Shown here: piece after piece, positions 16,241 through 23,665 of the stretch
How positions within the stretch are numbered: the stretch's first letter is position 1
Layout: every line of letters begins with the position of its first letter
Source: Actinomycetes bacterium
GTDB lineage: Bacteria > Actinomycetota > Acidimicrobiia > Acidimicrobiales > Palsa-688
Assembly (NCBI GenBank): GCA_021809105.1
Contig: JAKBAM010000009.1
Location: 1-64,000 of the forward strand
Length of the DNA stretch: 64,000 nucleotides
Direction: 5' to 3'
Made by a program: the position numbers and the translations under genes
Notes under the pieces: model-generated
What the model saw: the letters and a program-made list of their open reading frames with translations, nothing else
Database searches by the model: none
What the model was told of the DNA's origin: nothing

Positions 16241-18702
16241 CATCCCGCCGCTGGGTGCGCGCATGCTCGCTCCGCGACCTCGAACCGGGTCGGGGGGTCG
16301 CGGCCTTGATCGGCGACGAGCAGGTTGCGGTCTTCCTCTTGCCGGGCCGCGGAGGGGAACCGGCATCCCGGCTGCGCGCCATCGACAACCACGACCCGGT
16401 AGCGGGCGCCAATGTCCTCGCCCGAGGCATCGTCGGCGCCACCGATGAAGCCGACTACGTCGCGTCGCCGATGCTCAAGCACCGGTTCGATCTGGCCAGC
16501 GGCCGTTGCTTGGACAACGAATCGCCGGGGGTGCGCGTGTGGCCGGTGCGGGTGTGGGGCTCGACGGTGGAGGTCCTCGCGGTCACCGACGCCCACGCGC
16601 CGCCGGCGTCCCGGATCACGGCTACGCATTGCCCCTACTGCGCCCTGCAATGCGGCATGCGCCTGACCGACGTGGCGGATCGGGACGGCAGCGGTCCAGG
16701 GCTGGTGACGGCCGCCGACACCGCCTTCCCTGTCAACGAGGGACGCATGTGCATCAAGGGCTGGACTGCGATCGAGCTGCTCTCCCACCCCGACCGCCTC
16801 GTGGTCCCCCTCGTGCGCAACGCCCGCGGAGAGCTTCGCCGGGCCAGCTGGGACGCTGCGCTCGACGAGCTGGCGGTCCGTTTGCAGCGAATCCAGGATC
16901 AACACGGAGCGGACAGTGTCGCCGTGTTCGGCAGCGGGGCGCTCACCAACGAGAAGGCCTATCTGCTCGGCAAGTTCGCTCGTGTGGCGCTGAGGACCGC
17001 CAACATCGATTACAACGGCCGCTACTGCATGTCATCGGCTGCGGCGGGCCAGAACCGCGCCTTCGGCATGGACAGAGGACTGCCGTTCCCAGTGGCGGAC
17101 ATCGCCGAGACCGATGTGCTGGTGCTCTGGGGATCCAACCCGGCCGACACGATGCCACCCCTGACCCAGTGGTTCGACAGGCAACGATCCACAGGCGGGG
17201 CGCTCGTCGTTGTCGATCCGCGTCGATCCGCTACGGCGCAACTGGCCGATCTCCATCTCCAGCCCGTGCCCGGCACTGACTTGGCGCTGGCCCTCGGAAT
17301 GCTCCGCTTGGCTGTCGCCGACAACCTCGTAGACGACGCTTACATCCATCGGCGCACCACCGGGTGGGATGCGGTTGTCGCATCGATTGGGGGATGGGAC
17401 CCGGCCCGAGTCGAAGCGGTGACCGGGATCTGCGAAGCCGACCTGCGGGATGCCACTCACCTCATGGGCGAGGCCACGTCGGCCATTTTGCTGAGCGGGC
17501 GAGGTCCAGAGCAGCAGTCGAAGGGCGTCGACACGGTCACGGCCCTGATCAATCTCATGCTCGCCCTCGGCATGGTCGGGGAGCCGGCGAGCGGCTACGG
17601 CTGCCTTACCGGCCAGGGCAACGGCCAGGGCGGCCGGGAGCAAGGCCAGAAGGCAGATCAACTGCCGGGCTACCGGTCGATCCTCTCCGCCTCGGACAGG
17701 GCCGCGGTCTCCGCGGTGTGGGGGCTGGACGAGACCGAGCTGCCAGGTGCCGGTCTCAGCGCCGTGGAGATGCTGGCGAGCATCGGCGCCGACAATGGCG
17801 TGCGAGGCCTCCTCGTTGCGGGTTCCGACCTTGTAGTGGCGTCGCCCGATCGCCGTCAGGTCCGCGACCGGCTCGCAGCACTCGACTGCCTGGCGGTCCT
17901 CGATGCCTTCCCGAATGACACCACCTCCCTCGCCCACTTCGTGCTGCCCGTAACTCAATGGGCTGAGGAGGACGGCACTACCACCAACCTGGAAGGTCGG
18001 GTCCTGCGTCGACGCCGGGCCGTGGCTCCCCCCGAGGGCGTCTGGTCGGATATCGAAGTGCTCTGTGCATTGGCGGGGAAGCTGGGCGCGGCGGACCGAT
18101 TCGACTTCGCAGGCCCTGAAGAGGTGTTCGACGAGCTTCGGGCATGCAGCGCCGGCGGCCGGGCCGACTATGCCGGCATCGACTACCGGCGGCTCGACGA
18201 GTCGCAGGGATTGTTCTGGCCGTGTCCGTCCGGCGACCATCCCGGCACGCCGAGGCTGTTCGCCGAGCGCTTCTCCCATCCCGACGGGCTGGCCCGGTTT
18301 GCCGCCGTGTCGTATCGCCCGGCGGCAGAGGTGCCCGACTCCGACTACCCCGTGCACTTTACGACCGGGCGCTATCGGGAGCACTACAACTCCGGCAACC
18401 AGACCCGGCGGGTGCGCCGCCTCGTCGAAGCGCAGCCCGAGCCCATAGTCCAGATGCACCCGCACCTGGCCGGGGCGATCGGTGTCAGCGCAGGCGAGAT
18501 GGTCAACGTCACGAGCAGGCGCGGTGAGGTGGACTTCAAGGTCGCCCTTAGCGAGGACATTCGACCGGACACGATCTTCGCGCCCTTCCATTGGGGTGGC
18601 GCCAGGGCCGCCAACATCCTGACTCTCGCCGCGCTGGACCCGATCAGCCGGATGCCGGAGTTGAAAGTTTGCGCAGTAGCGGTCCGAAAAGCGTCTGGCT
18701 AA
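16237..18702 (+). CDS. nasA: fusion of a NirD-like domain to an assimilatory nitrate reductase catalytic subunit
   Basis: 821 residues from the GTG that overlaps the nirB stop. Residues 1-115 are a Rieske-fold NirD-like domain (VRACSLRDLEPGRGVAALIG, AIDNHDPVAGANVLARG, LKHRFDLASGRCL) that lacks the Cys-His cluster ligands, as normal NirD does. Residues from about 130 form a molybdopterin oxidoreductase: [4Fe-4S] motif THCPYCALQCGMRL with a fourth Cys in GRMCIKGW, the likely Mo-ligand region YNGRYCMSSAAAGQNRAFG (Cys about 263), GSNPADTMPP, and the C-terminal dinucleotide-binding domain (TGRYREHYNSGNQTRRV). It would reduce nitrate to nitrite while its N-terminal part serves as the NirB small subunit. 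The stop overlaps the convergent P450 gene. Confidence 0.9.
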   Translation: MTSRRWVRACSLRDLEPGRGVAALIGDEQVAVFLLPGRGGEPASRLRAIDNHDPVAGANVLARGIVGATDEADYVASPMLKHRFDLASGRCLDNESPGVRVWPVRVWGSTVEVLAVTDAHAPPASRITATHCPYCALQCGMRLTDVADRDGSGPGLVTAADTAFPVNEGRMCIKGWTAIELLSHPDRLVVPLVRNARGELRRASWDAALDELAVRLQRIQDQHGADSVAVFGSGALTNEKAYLLGKFARVALRTANIDYNGRYCMSSAAAGQNRAFGMDRGLPFPVADIAETDVLVLWGSNPADTMPPLTQWFDRQRSTGGALVVVDPRRSATAQLADLHLQPVPGTDLALALGMLRLAVADNLVDDAYIHRRTTGWDAVVASIGGWDPARVEAVTGICEADLRDATHLMGEATSAILLSGRGPEQQSKGVDTVTALINLMLALGMVGEPASGYGCLTGQGNGQGGREQGQKADQLPGYRSILSASDRAAVSAVWGLDETELPGAGLSAVEMLASIGADNGVRGLLVAGSDLVVASPDRRQVRDRLAALDCLAVLDAFPNDTTSLAHFVLPVTQWAEEDGTTTNLEGRVLRRRRAVAPPEGVWSDIEVLCALAGKLGAADRFDFAGPEEVFDELRACSAGGRADYAGIDYRRLDESQGLFWPCPSGDHPGTPRLFAERFSHPDGLARFAAVSYRPAAEVPDSDYPVHFTTGRYREHYNSGNQTRRVRRLVEAQPEPIVQMHPHLAGAIGVSAGEMVNVTSRRGEVDFKVALSEDIRPDTIFAPFHWGGARAANILTLAALDPISRMPELKVCAVAVRKASG

Positions 18703-19916
18703 TCGGTCTTCGGGGTGAACACGATCGGGAGCGACGCTATCGACCGTATGCCGGCCGAGTAGGACAGCTCTGCCCCAGGGGCAAGTTCGTAGTCGGGTAT
18801 GAGCTCATGGAAACGCCGCATCGCTACTCGTAGCTCGACACGAGCCAGATGGGAGCCGAGGCAACGGTGGACGCCTCCCCCGAACGCTATGTGCCGGTTG
18901 CGGGTCCTTCGGAAGTCCACTTCGCCCATAGCGCCCTCCGCGCTCGGCTCGATGTTGGCCGCTCCGAGGAGGAGCGAGACCTGGTCGCCGGCATGGACCG
19001 GCTCGCCTCCCAGCTCGGTGTCTCGAGTGGCCACACGGGCCACGCCCATCACGGGGGTCTCCCAGCGCAGGAGCTCCTCTACTGCACTTGCGATGATGTC
19101 AGGCTCGCTCGACATGAGGCGACGCTGCTCAGGGTGGCGAGCGAGGTAGGCGAACATGCACTCGAGCGTGGCGCTCACCGTGTCGAGCCCGGCGATCAGG
19201 AAGAGGTAGCAGATGTCGCAAATCTCGTCGTGGCCGAGGCGGGAGCCGTCGATCTCCGCTGAGAGGAATTGGCTTATCAGGTCGTCGCGCGGTGCTCGCT
19301 GCCTCTCGGAGATCACCTTCTCGAAGTAGTCGTATATCTGCTGGCTCGTGGCGCTTCTAGCCCGGCTGAGCTCGCCGATCGTGGTCCCAGGCGGACGGAT
19401 GATGCCGTCCTTCATGGCCAGGAAGGTCGGTAGCTCGGCGATCGGCAGCCCTAGGAGCGCCAGGAAGACCTCAGAGGGAAACGGAACGGTGAACTCTGGC
19501 ACCAGGTCCGCATGGCCCACAGCCGCGAAGCTCGACACGAGCCGGGAGACTGATTGGTCGATCTGGGCTTCGAGGCGCTCGACTCTTTTGGGTGCGAACA
19601 GCGGATCGAGGATCCGTCGGTAGCGCACATGCATAGGAGGGTCGATCTGCAGCGGGATCAGCGGCCGGACGTTGCCGAGTGGAGCGGCCTCCATGGCCGA
19701 CGAGAATCGGGCCGGGTCGCGGAGTACTTCCTCGATCTCCTTGCTCCGGCTCACTACAACTTGGTTGTCAACCCGCATGACCGGGCAGTCGGTTCGCAAG
19801 GAGGTGTACATGTCACGCGGGTCGGCGCATGTGGCCCCGTCCAACATGCCGACCCCGACCGCTGGTCTGTCGTCGGGTGTCACCGGTCCGGTGGGGTCTG
19901 CGGATGTCGGCTGCAA
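18699..19916 (-). CDS. cytochrome P450
   Basis: 405 residues. I helix AGLDT (242-246), K helix EELLR (281-284) and heme loop AFGGGVHRCLGSHLARVEL with Cys352 are all canonical. The start is TTG 19916 with GGGAGG 7 bases upstream. The last codons overlap the convergent nitrate reductase stop by 4 bases, so the two genes end back to back with no terminator between them. It is divergent from the amidohydrolase gene at 20024, and the 107-base gap between them must contain both promoters. Substrate unknown. Confidence 0.92.
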   Translation of the reverse strand: MQPTSADPTGPVTPDDRPAVGVGMLDGATCADPRDMYTSLRTDCPVMRVDNQVVVSRSKEIEEVLRDPARFSSAMEAAPLGNVRPLIPLQIDPPMHVRYRRILDPLFAPKRVERLEAQIDQSVSRLVSSFAAVGHADLVPEFTVPFPSEVFLALLGLPIAELPTFLAMKDGIIRPPGTTIGELSRARSATSQQIYDYFEKVISERQRAPRDDLISQFLSAEIDGSRLGHDEICDICYLFLIAGLDTVSATLECMFAYLARHPEQRRLMSSEPDIIASAVEELLRWETPVMGVARVATRDTELGGEPVHAGDQVSLLLGAANIEPSAEGAMGEVDFRRTRNRHIAFGGGVHRCLGSHLARVELRVAMRRFHELIPDYELAPGAELSYSAGIRSIASLPIVFTPKTD

Positions 19917-20023
19917 AGCGCGTCCTCCCCCCTGCGAGCGGCAGGTGGCTCGAGTCGAGACTACTCGGCCCCGCCATTTGCCCGGTGGCGTACACTGGTT
20001 CGAGTCGATCCGCGGGGGGCCTT

Positions 20024-21136
20024 GTGGGCTACATAGACTGCGACACCCATGTCATCGAGTCCAACGAGACATGGGACTATTTCGATCCGGGGGAAGCTCA
20101 TCTGCGCCCGCTGGTGAGTGGTGACCAATGGACGGTAGAGGACCACTTCATGCAGTGGCCGGGCCCGATGATGCGTCAGTGGCGGGATGCGGTGTTCCCC
20201 GGCTGCGACCTGGTGGACATCAGCGGCCGCATCCGGCGGATGGATCAGTTCGGCGTCGACGTCCATGTGATGTTCCCCACGTGGTCGCTCTTGTACCAGA
20301 TAACCAGCCCTGCAATCGAAGCGGCGATGCACCGCAGCTATAACCGGTGGGTGGCAGAGCGCACCGCCGAGAGTCGCGGCCGGCTGCGGTGGGCGGCCAT
20401 GGTCCCTGTCCGGACCATGCCTCGGGCCTTGGCGGAGCTCGTGTACGCCAAGGAGCACGGGGCGGCGTCGGTGTACCTCCTCGGGCACAACCACGGTATG
20501 AGCCTGTCGGATCCCACGATGTTCCCGCTCTACGAGAAGGCGCAGGACCTCGACCTTCCCATCTCGGTTCACGTAGGGGGCGATCTGAGCGTCTCACGAC
20601 GGCAGCCCGGTCAGCTGCTCCACTCCGGGCTGATGCTGGTACCCAGCGCCTTTTACGCCATCTTGAAAGCCGGCCTCCCCGACCGCTTCCCCGCACTTCG
20701 GTGGTCCTTCATGGAGGCCGGGTCGAGCTGGCTGCCGTTCGTCTTGCAAGAGTCGTACCGTTCGGACTTCACCGGCGCGTTTCGCAGCTTCACCGACTGG
20801 CGGGCGAGCGCTATCGAAGCGCTGGGGGGCAAGCACATGTACATCGCCGCTCAGATGGACGACGACTTGGTGGGCATCATCGACCTGATCGGACCCGACC
20901 GTCTTGTCTACGGCACCGATTACGGGCACATGGACGTTGGTTCCGACCCTGATGGCATGCATGTCGTGCTGGAGCGCCCCGACCTCGATCGGGCGGTCGC
21001 CCGCAAGCTCGTCGACGAGAACGCCCGACGGCTGTTCGGGATCGATCCGGCGTTCGAGCCCGCGCCTCCCCCCACCTTGGTGGAGATCCCGCCCGAGACG
21101 ATCGCCCTCGGGCGTCCAGCCCACGCGTTCCAGTAG
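20024..21136 (+). CDS. amidohydrolase-2 family metal-dependent hydrolase
   Basis: 370 residues from GTG 20024, just behind a GGGGGG ribosome binding site; the frame is open far upstream but the family begins with this VGYIDCDTHVIE segment. The DxH metal motif (DTH, residues 6-8), the central SVHVGG strand, EAGSSWLPFVLQESY and the late VYGTDYGHMD segment are those of the COG2159/amidohydrolase 2 group, which includes decarboxylases and ring-opening hydrolases (one divalent metal). Likely a step in breakdown of an aromatic or alicyclic acid. Downstream LysR on the same strand may control it. Confidence 0.85.
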   Translation: MGYIDCDTHVIESNETWDYFDPGEAHLRPLVSGDQWTVEDHFMQWPGPMMRQWRDAVFPGCDLVDISGRIRRMDQFGVDVHVMFPTWSLLYQITSPAIEAAMHRSYNRWVAERTAESRGRLRWAAMVPVRTMPRALAELVYAKEHGAASVYLLGHNHGMSLSDPTMFPLYEKAQDLDLPISVHVGGDLSVSRRQPGQLLHSGLMLVPSAFYAILKAGLPDRFPALRWSFMEAGSSWLPFVLQESYRSDFTGAFRSFTDWRASAIEALGGKHMYIAAQMDDDLVGIIDLIGPDRLVYGTDYGHMDVGSDPDGMHVVLERPDLDRAVARKLVDENARRLFGIDPAFEPAPPPTLVEIPPETIALGRPAHAFQ

Positions 21137-21187
21137 CTCGCGGGCTGTGCGGTCCCGGGCGTAGCGCTGGGTTAGCCTCCCGATCCC

Positions 21188-22066
21188 GTGGACCTCCGGG
21201 CGTTGCGTGTTGTCGTAGCTGTAGCCGAGCAGGGGAGCGTGACGCGCGCGGCCGTGTCCTTGCACCACTCCAGCTCGGCTGTCTCCCACACCCTGCTCAC
21301 CCTCGAGACCGAGCTGGGGGTCGACCTGTTCCATCGGCTACCAAGGGGCATGGCGCTCACCGACGCCGGCGAGGCCTTCGTGGCTGCCGCCAGGCGCGCC
21401 CTGCACGAGGCCGAGGTGGCGCGAGGGAGTGTGGACGCCATACGCGGGTTGGTGGCGGGGCGGGTGAGTGTCGCCGCGGTCCTGGGGTTCTCCGTCGCAC
21501 TCGCCGATCTGATCGGTGATTTCTCTCGCCGCTACCCGAACGTGGTGGTGAGGGTGTTCCCGCCCGAAGGTACCGACGGCGTGGTCGAAATGGTACGCAG
21601 CGGTGCATGTGAGGTGGGCTTCACTTGGGCGCCCACCGTGCCCGACGACCTCGACGCCGTCCGGGTGTCGGGGGACCCCAGCGCCGTCGTCGTCCCCCAA
21701 GGTCACCGGTTGGCCGGCCGGCGTCAGGTCCACATAAGCGACCTCCGCGGCGAGCGGATGGTCGCGCCGCTGGCGACCTCCACGATGCGCAGCGGATTCG
21801 ACGAGTTGTTCCGCAGGCACAATGTGAAGCCGGAGGTGGTCGCCGAGGCGGCCACCAACGAGATGGTGCTCGAGTTGGTCCGTGCCGGTGTCGGTTGCAC
21901 GGTGACCTTCGCGTCCAGCGCCGCTCCGGTGACGGGGCGCGGAGCCCTCGCATTGCAGATCGTCGACCACCCGTCCAACTACTTCTCCCTGGTCACCAGA
22001 GCGCGTCAGGAGCCCACGCCGGCAGCCCGAGCGTTCTGTGACCTCGCAATCGAGCGCTTCAGCTGA
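21188..22066 (+). CDS. LysR-family transcriptional regulator
   Basis: 292 residues from GTG 21188. The N-terminal winged helix-turn-helix (LRALRVVVAVAEQGSVTRAA, then SSSAVSHTLLTLETELGVDL) and the periplasmic-binding-like effector domain from about residue 88 (GRVSVAAVLGFSVALADLIG, VPQGHRL, GVGCTVTFASSA) are complete. It follows the amidohydrolase by 51 bases and precedes the substrate-binding lipoprotein gene by 234, so either may be a target. A tandem 10-base repeat in the downstream gap is a possible binding site. Confidence 0.9.
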   Translation: MDLRALRVVVAVAEQGSVTRAAVSLHHSSSAVSHTLLTLETELGVDLFHRLPRGMALTDAGEAFVAAARRALHEAEVARGSVDAIRGLVAGRVSVAAVLGFSVALADLIGDFSRRYPNVVVRVFPPEGTDGVVEMVRSGACEVGFTWAPTVPDDLDAVRVSGDPSAVVVPQGHRLAGRRQVHISDLRGERMVAPLATSTMRSGFDELFRRHNVKPEVVAEAATNEMVLELVRAGVGCTVTFASSAAPVTGRGALALQIVDHPSNYFSLVTRARQEPTPAARAFCDLAIERFS

Positions 22067-22100
22067 CGGGCTGCGTCCATGTTTTTCGAACGGGGGGTGC

Positions 22101-22120
22101 GGATCTTTGCGGATCTTTGC
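22101..22120. repeat. tandem 10-bp repeat upstream of the substrate-binding protein gene
   Basis: GGATCTTTGC occurs twice in immediate succession (22101-22110, 22111-22120), followed by GGG. Repeats spaced by one helical turn suit a regulator that binds one face of DNA. It lies 180 bases before the lipoprotein gene and 35 after the LysR stop. Apart from this and a GC-rich hairpin-prone stretch, the 234-base gap holds no gene. Confidence 0.45.
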
Positions 22121-22300
22121 GGGTCCGGACGGGTGGCAGGTGTGCTTCGATTGTGGCTTTGATGACGGTGTAGTAGAAGGTGCAGGCCTGGCTCGGGCGT
22201 CGAGGGTGAGGGGGCCTCGTCCCGAAGGTGCCCGTCTCGCCCGTAGCGGGCGTGGCATCCTCACCACAGTCAAACCATCAACCAAACAGGGGAAATCAAT

Positions 22301-23563
22301 ATGAGGATGCTTCACGCCAAACCGGTGATCTCGCGCTCTGGGAGGAAGGTCCTGGTCGCGACCGCCGCCACCGTCCTGGTAGCGGCGGGGTGTGGCTCGT
22401 CCAGCCACACCTCCAGCCCCACCACCACCAGCGGGGGAGGGGGAGCCAAGAGCTATACCCTGGGGCTGCTCACGGATCTGACCGGGCCGGCTGCGTCGGG
22501 CAACAAGTCCAGCGTCCAGGGCGCGCAGGCGGGAATCGCCTGGGCCAAGAGCCAGGGCTACAACTTCACACTGGATACCGGCGATACCCAGACATCACCG
22601 GCACAAGCGTTGACGGCGGGCAAGTCGCTGGTCGAGCAGGACCACGTCTTTGCGGTGATCGCCAACTCGTCCCTCACCTTCGGAGCTGCTCCCTACTTCA
22701 CCCAGAACAACATCCCTGTCGTCGGAGTGGACGAGGATGCCAACGAGTGGGCCACTTCGCAGAACATGTTCTCGGTCACCGGTGTCATATACACGAACCT
22801 CGTCAGCACCGTGTACGGCCAGTTCTTCAAGCTGGAGGGCGCCACGCGGGTCGGAGTGCTGGGGTACAGCATCTCTCCCTCCTCCTCCGAGGCGGCGAAG
22901 GGCGCTGCAGTGTCAGCTCAGGTGGCCGGTCTCCAGACCCCTTACATCAACGGTGCATTTCCGTTCGGCAGCACCAACGTGGCTCCTGTAGCTCTAGCGA
23001 TGAAGGCCGCCGGCATCAACGGGTTCACGGCGACGACCGACCCCAACACCGCCTTCGCCCTCGTCACCGCCCTCAGGCAGGCCGGGGTCAACCTGAAGGT
23101 CCCCGTATTCGCTGACGGTTACGGAGGCGATCTGGCCCAGGCCGGCCCCGCCGCCGCCCAGGTGGCCCAGAACGTCTACTTCAGCTTGGCCTACGAGCCG
23201 GTGGAGATGAACACCCCCGCCACTCGGCAGTTCGTCACCGCGCTGCGTAGCGTAGGGGTGCAGGGCGATCCGACCTTCGCCGAGTACAACGCCTACCTGT
23301 CGGTGGTCATGATCGTCCAAGGGCTGAAGGCCGCCGGCGCCAACCCGACGCAAGCGTCGTTCACCGCTGCGCTCTCTGCGATCCACGCCTGGGACGGGGC
23401 CGGCCTGCTCGGCAGCCACCCGATCGATATCAACAACCGTAGCCACCAGGTCGACAACTGCCAGTACTTCACCAAGTATGTCGGCACGGCGTTCCAGCTC
23501 GTCCGCGGGGCTTCGCCTTTGTGCGGGACGGTAGTCCCGGGCAAGACAGTCTCCCCGTCCTGA
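22301..23563 (+). CDS. lipoprotein substrate-binding protein of an ABC transporter (branched-chain amino acid type)
   Basis: 420 residues. A basic n-region, hydrophobic core and lipobox VAAGC (Cys31) mark a lipoprotein, followed by a Ser/Thr/Gly linker and a two-lobed type-I periplasmic binding fold: KSYTLGLLTDLTGPAASGNK, GVDEDANEW, RVGVLGYSISPSSSEAAKGA, VFADGYGGDL and FAEYNAYLSVVMIVQGLKAAG. These proteins bind amino acids or aromatic/aliphatic acids outside the cell. AGGGGA lies 7 bases before the ATG. No permease or ATPase gene is adjacent, so it is an orphan here. A 14-bp perfect hairpin follows the stop. Confidence 0.88.
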   Translation: MRMLHAKPVISRSGRKVLVATAATVLVAAGCGSSSHTSSPTTTSGGGGAKSYTLGLLTDLTGPAASGNKSSVQGAQAGIAWAKSQGYNFTLDTGDTQTSPAQALTAGKSLVEQDHVFAVIANSSLTFGAAPYFTQNNIPVVGVDEDANEWATSQNMFSVTGVIYTNLVSTVYGQFFKLEGATRVGVLGYSISPSSSEAAKGAAVSAQVAGLQTPYINGAFPFGSTNVAPVALAMKAAGINGFTATTDPNTAFALVTALRQAGVNLKVPVFADGYGGDLAQAGPAAAQVAQNVYFSLAYEPVEMNTPATRQFVTALRSVGVQGDPTFAEYNAYLSVVMIVQGLKAAGANPTQASFTAALSAIHAWDGAGLLGSHPIDINNRSHQVDNCQYFTKYVGTAFQLVRGASPLCGTVVPGKTVSPS

Positions 23564-23572
23564 TCGTTTAGG

Positions 23573-23605
23573 GCTAGCCGCCCGCCACGGAGGCGGGCGG
23601 CTAGC
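23573..23605. terminator. perfect 14-bp stem-loop between convergent genes
   Basis: GCTAGCCGCCCGCC at 23573-23586 pairs fully with 23592-23605 around the 5-base loop ACGGA. It lies 10 bases after the lipoprotein stop and 60 before the convergent CoA-transferase stop, so it can serve both directions. There is no U tract, as is common for actinobacterial terminators. Confidence 0.75.
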
Positions 23606-23665
23606 GGCTATGGGAAAGGCTGGAGCATCTCTGCCTGCCGCCGTCTCGCGGGTGGCGCATCTGTG

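Noticed and set aside
15098-16366. A 422-codon antisense frame over nirB
   Set aside because: A shadow of the NirB siroheme domain, without any motif of its own.
17032-18591. A 519-codon open frame antisense to the nitrate reductase
   Set aside because: The plus-strand frame has a full molybdopterin oxidoreductase; the antisense product shows no family pattern.
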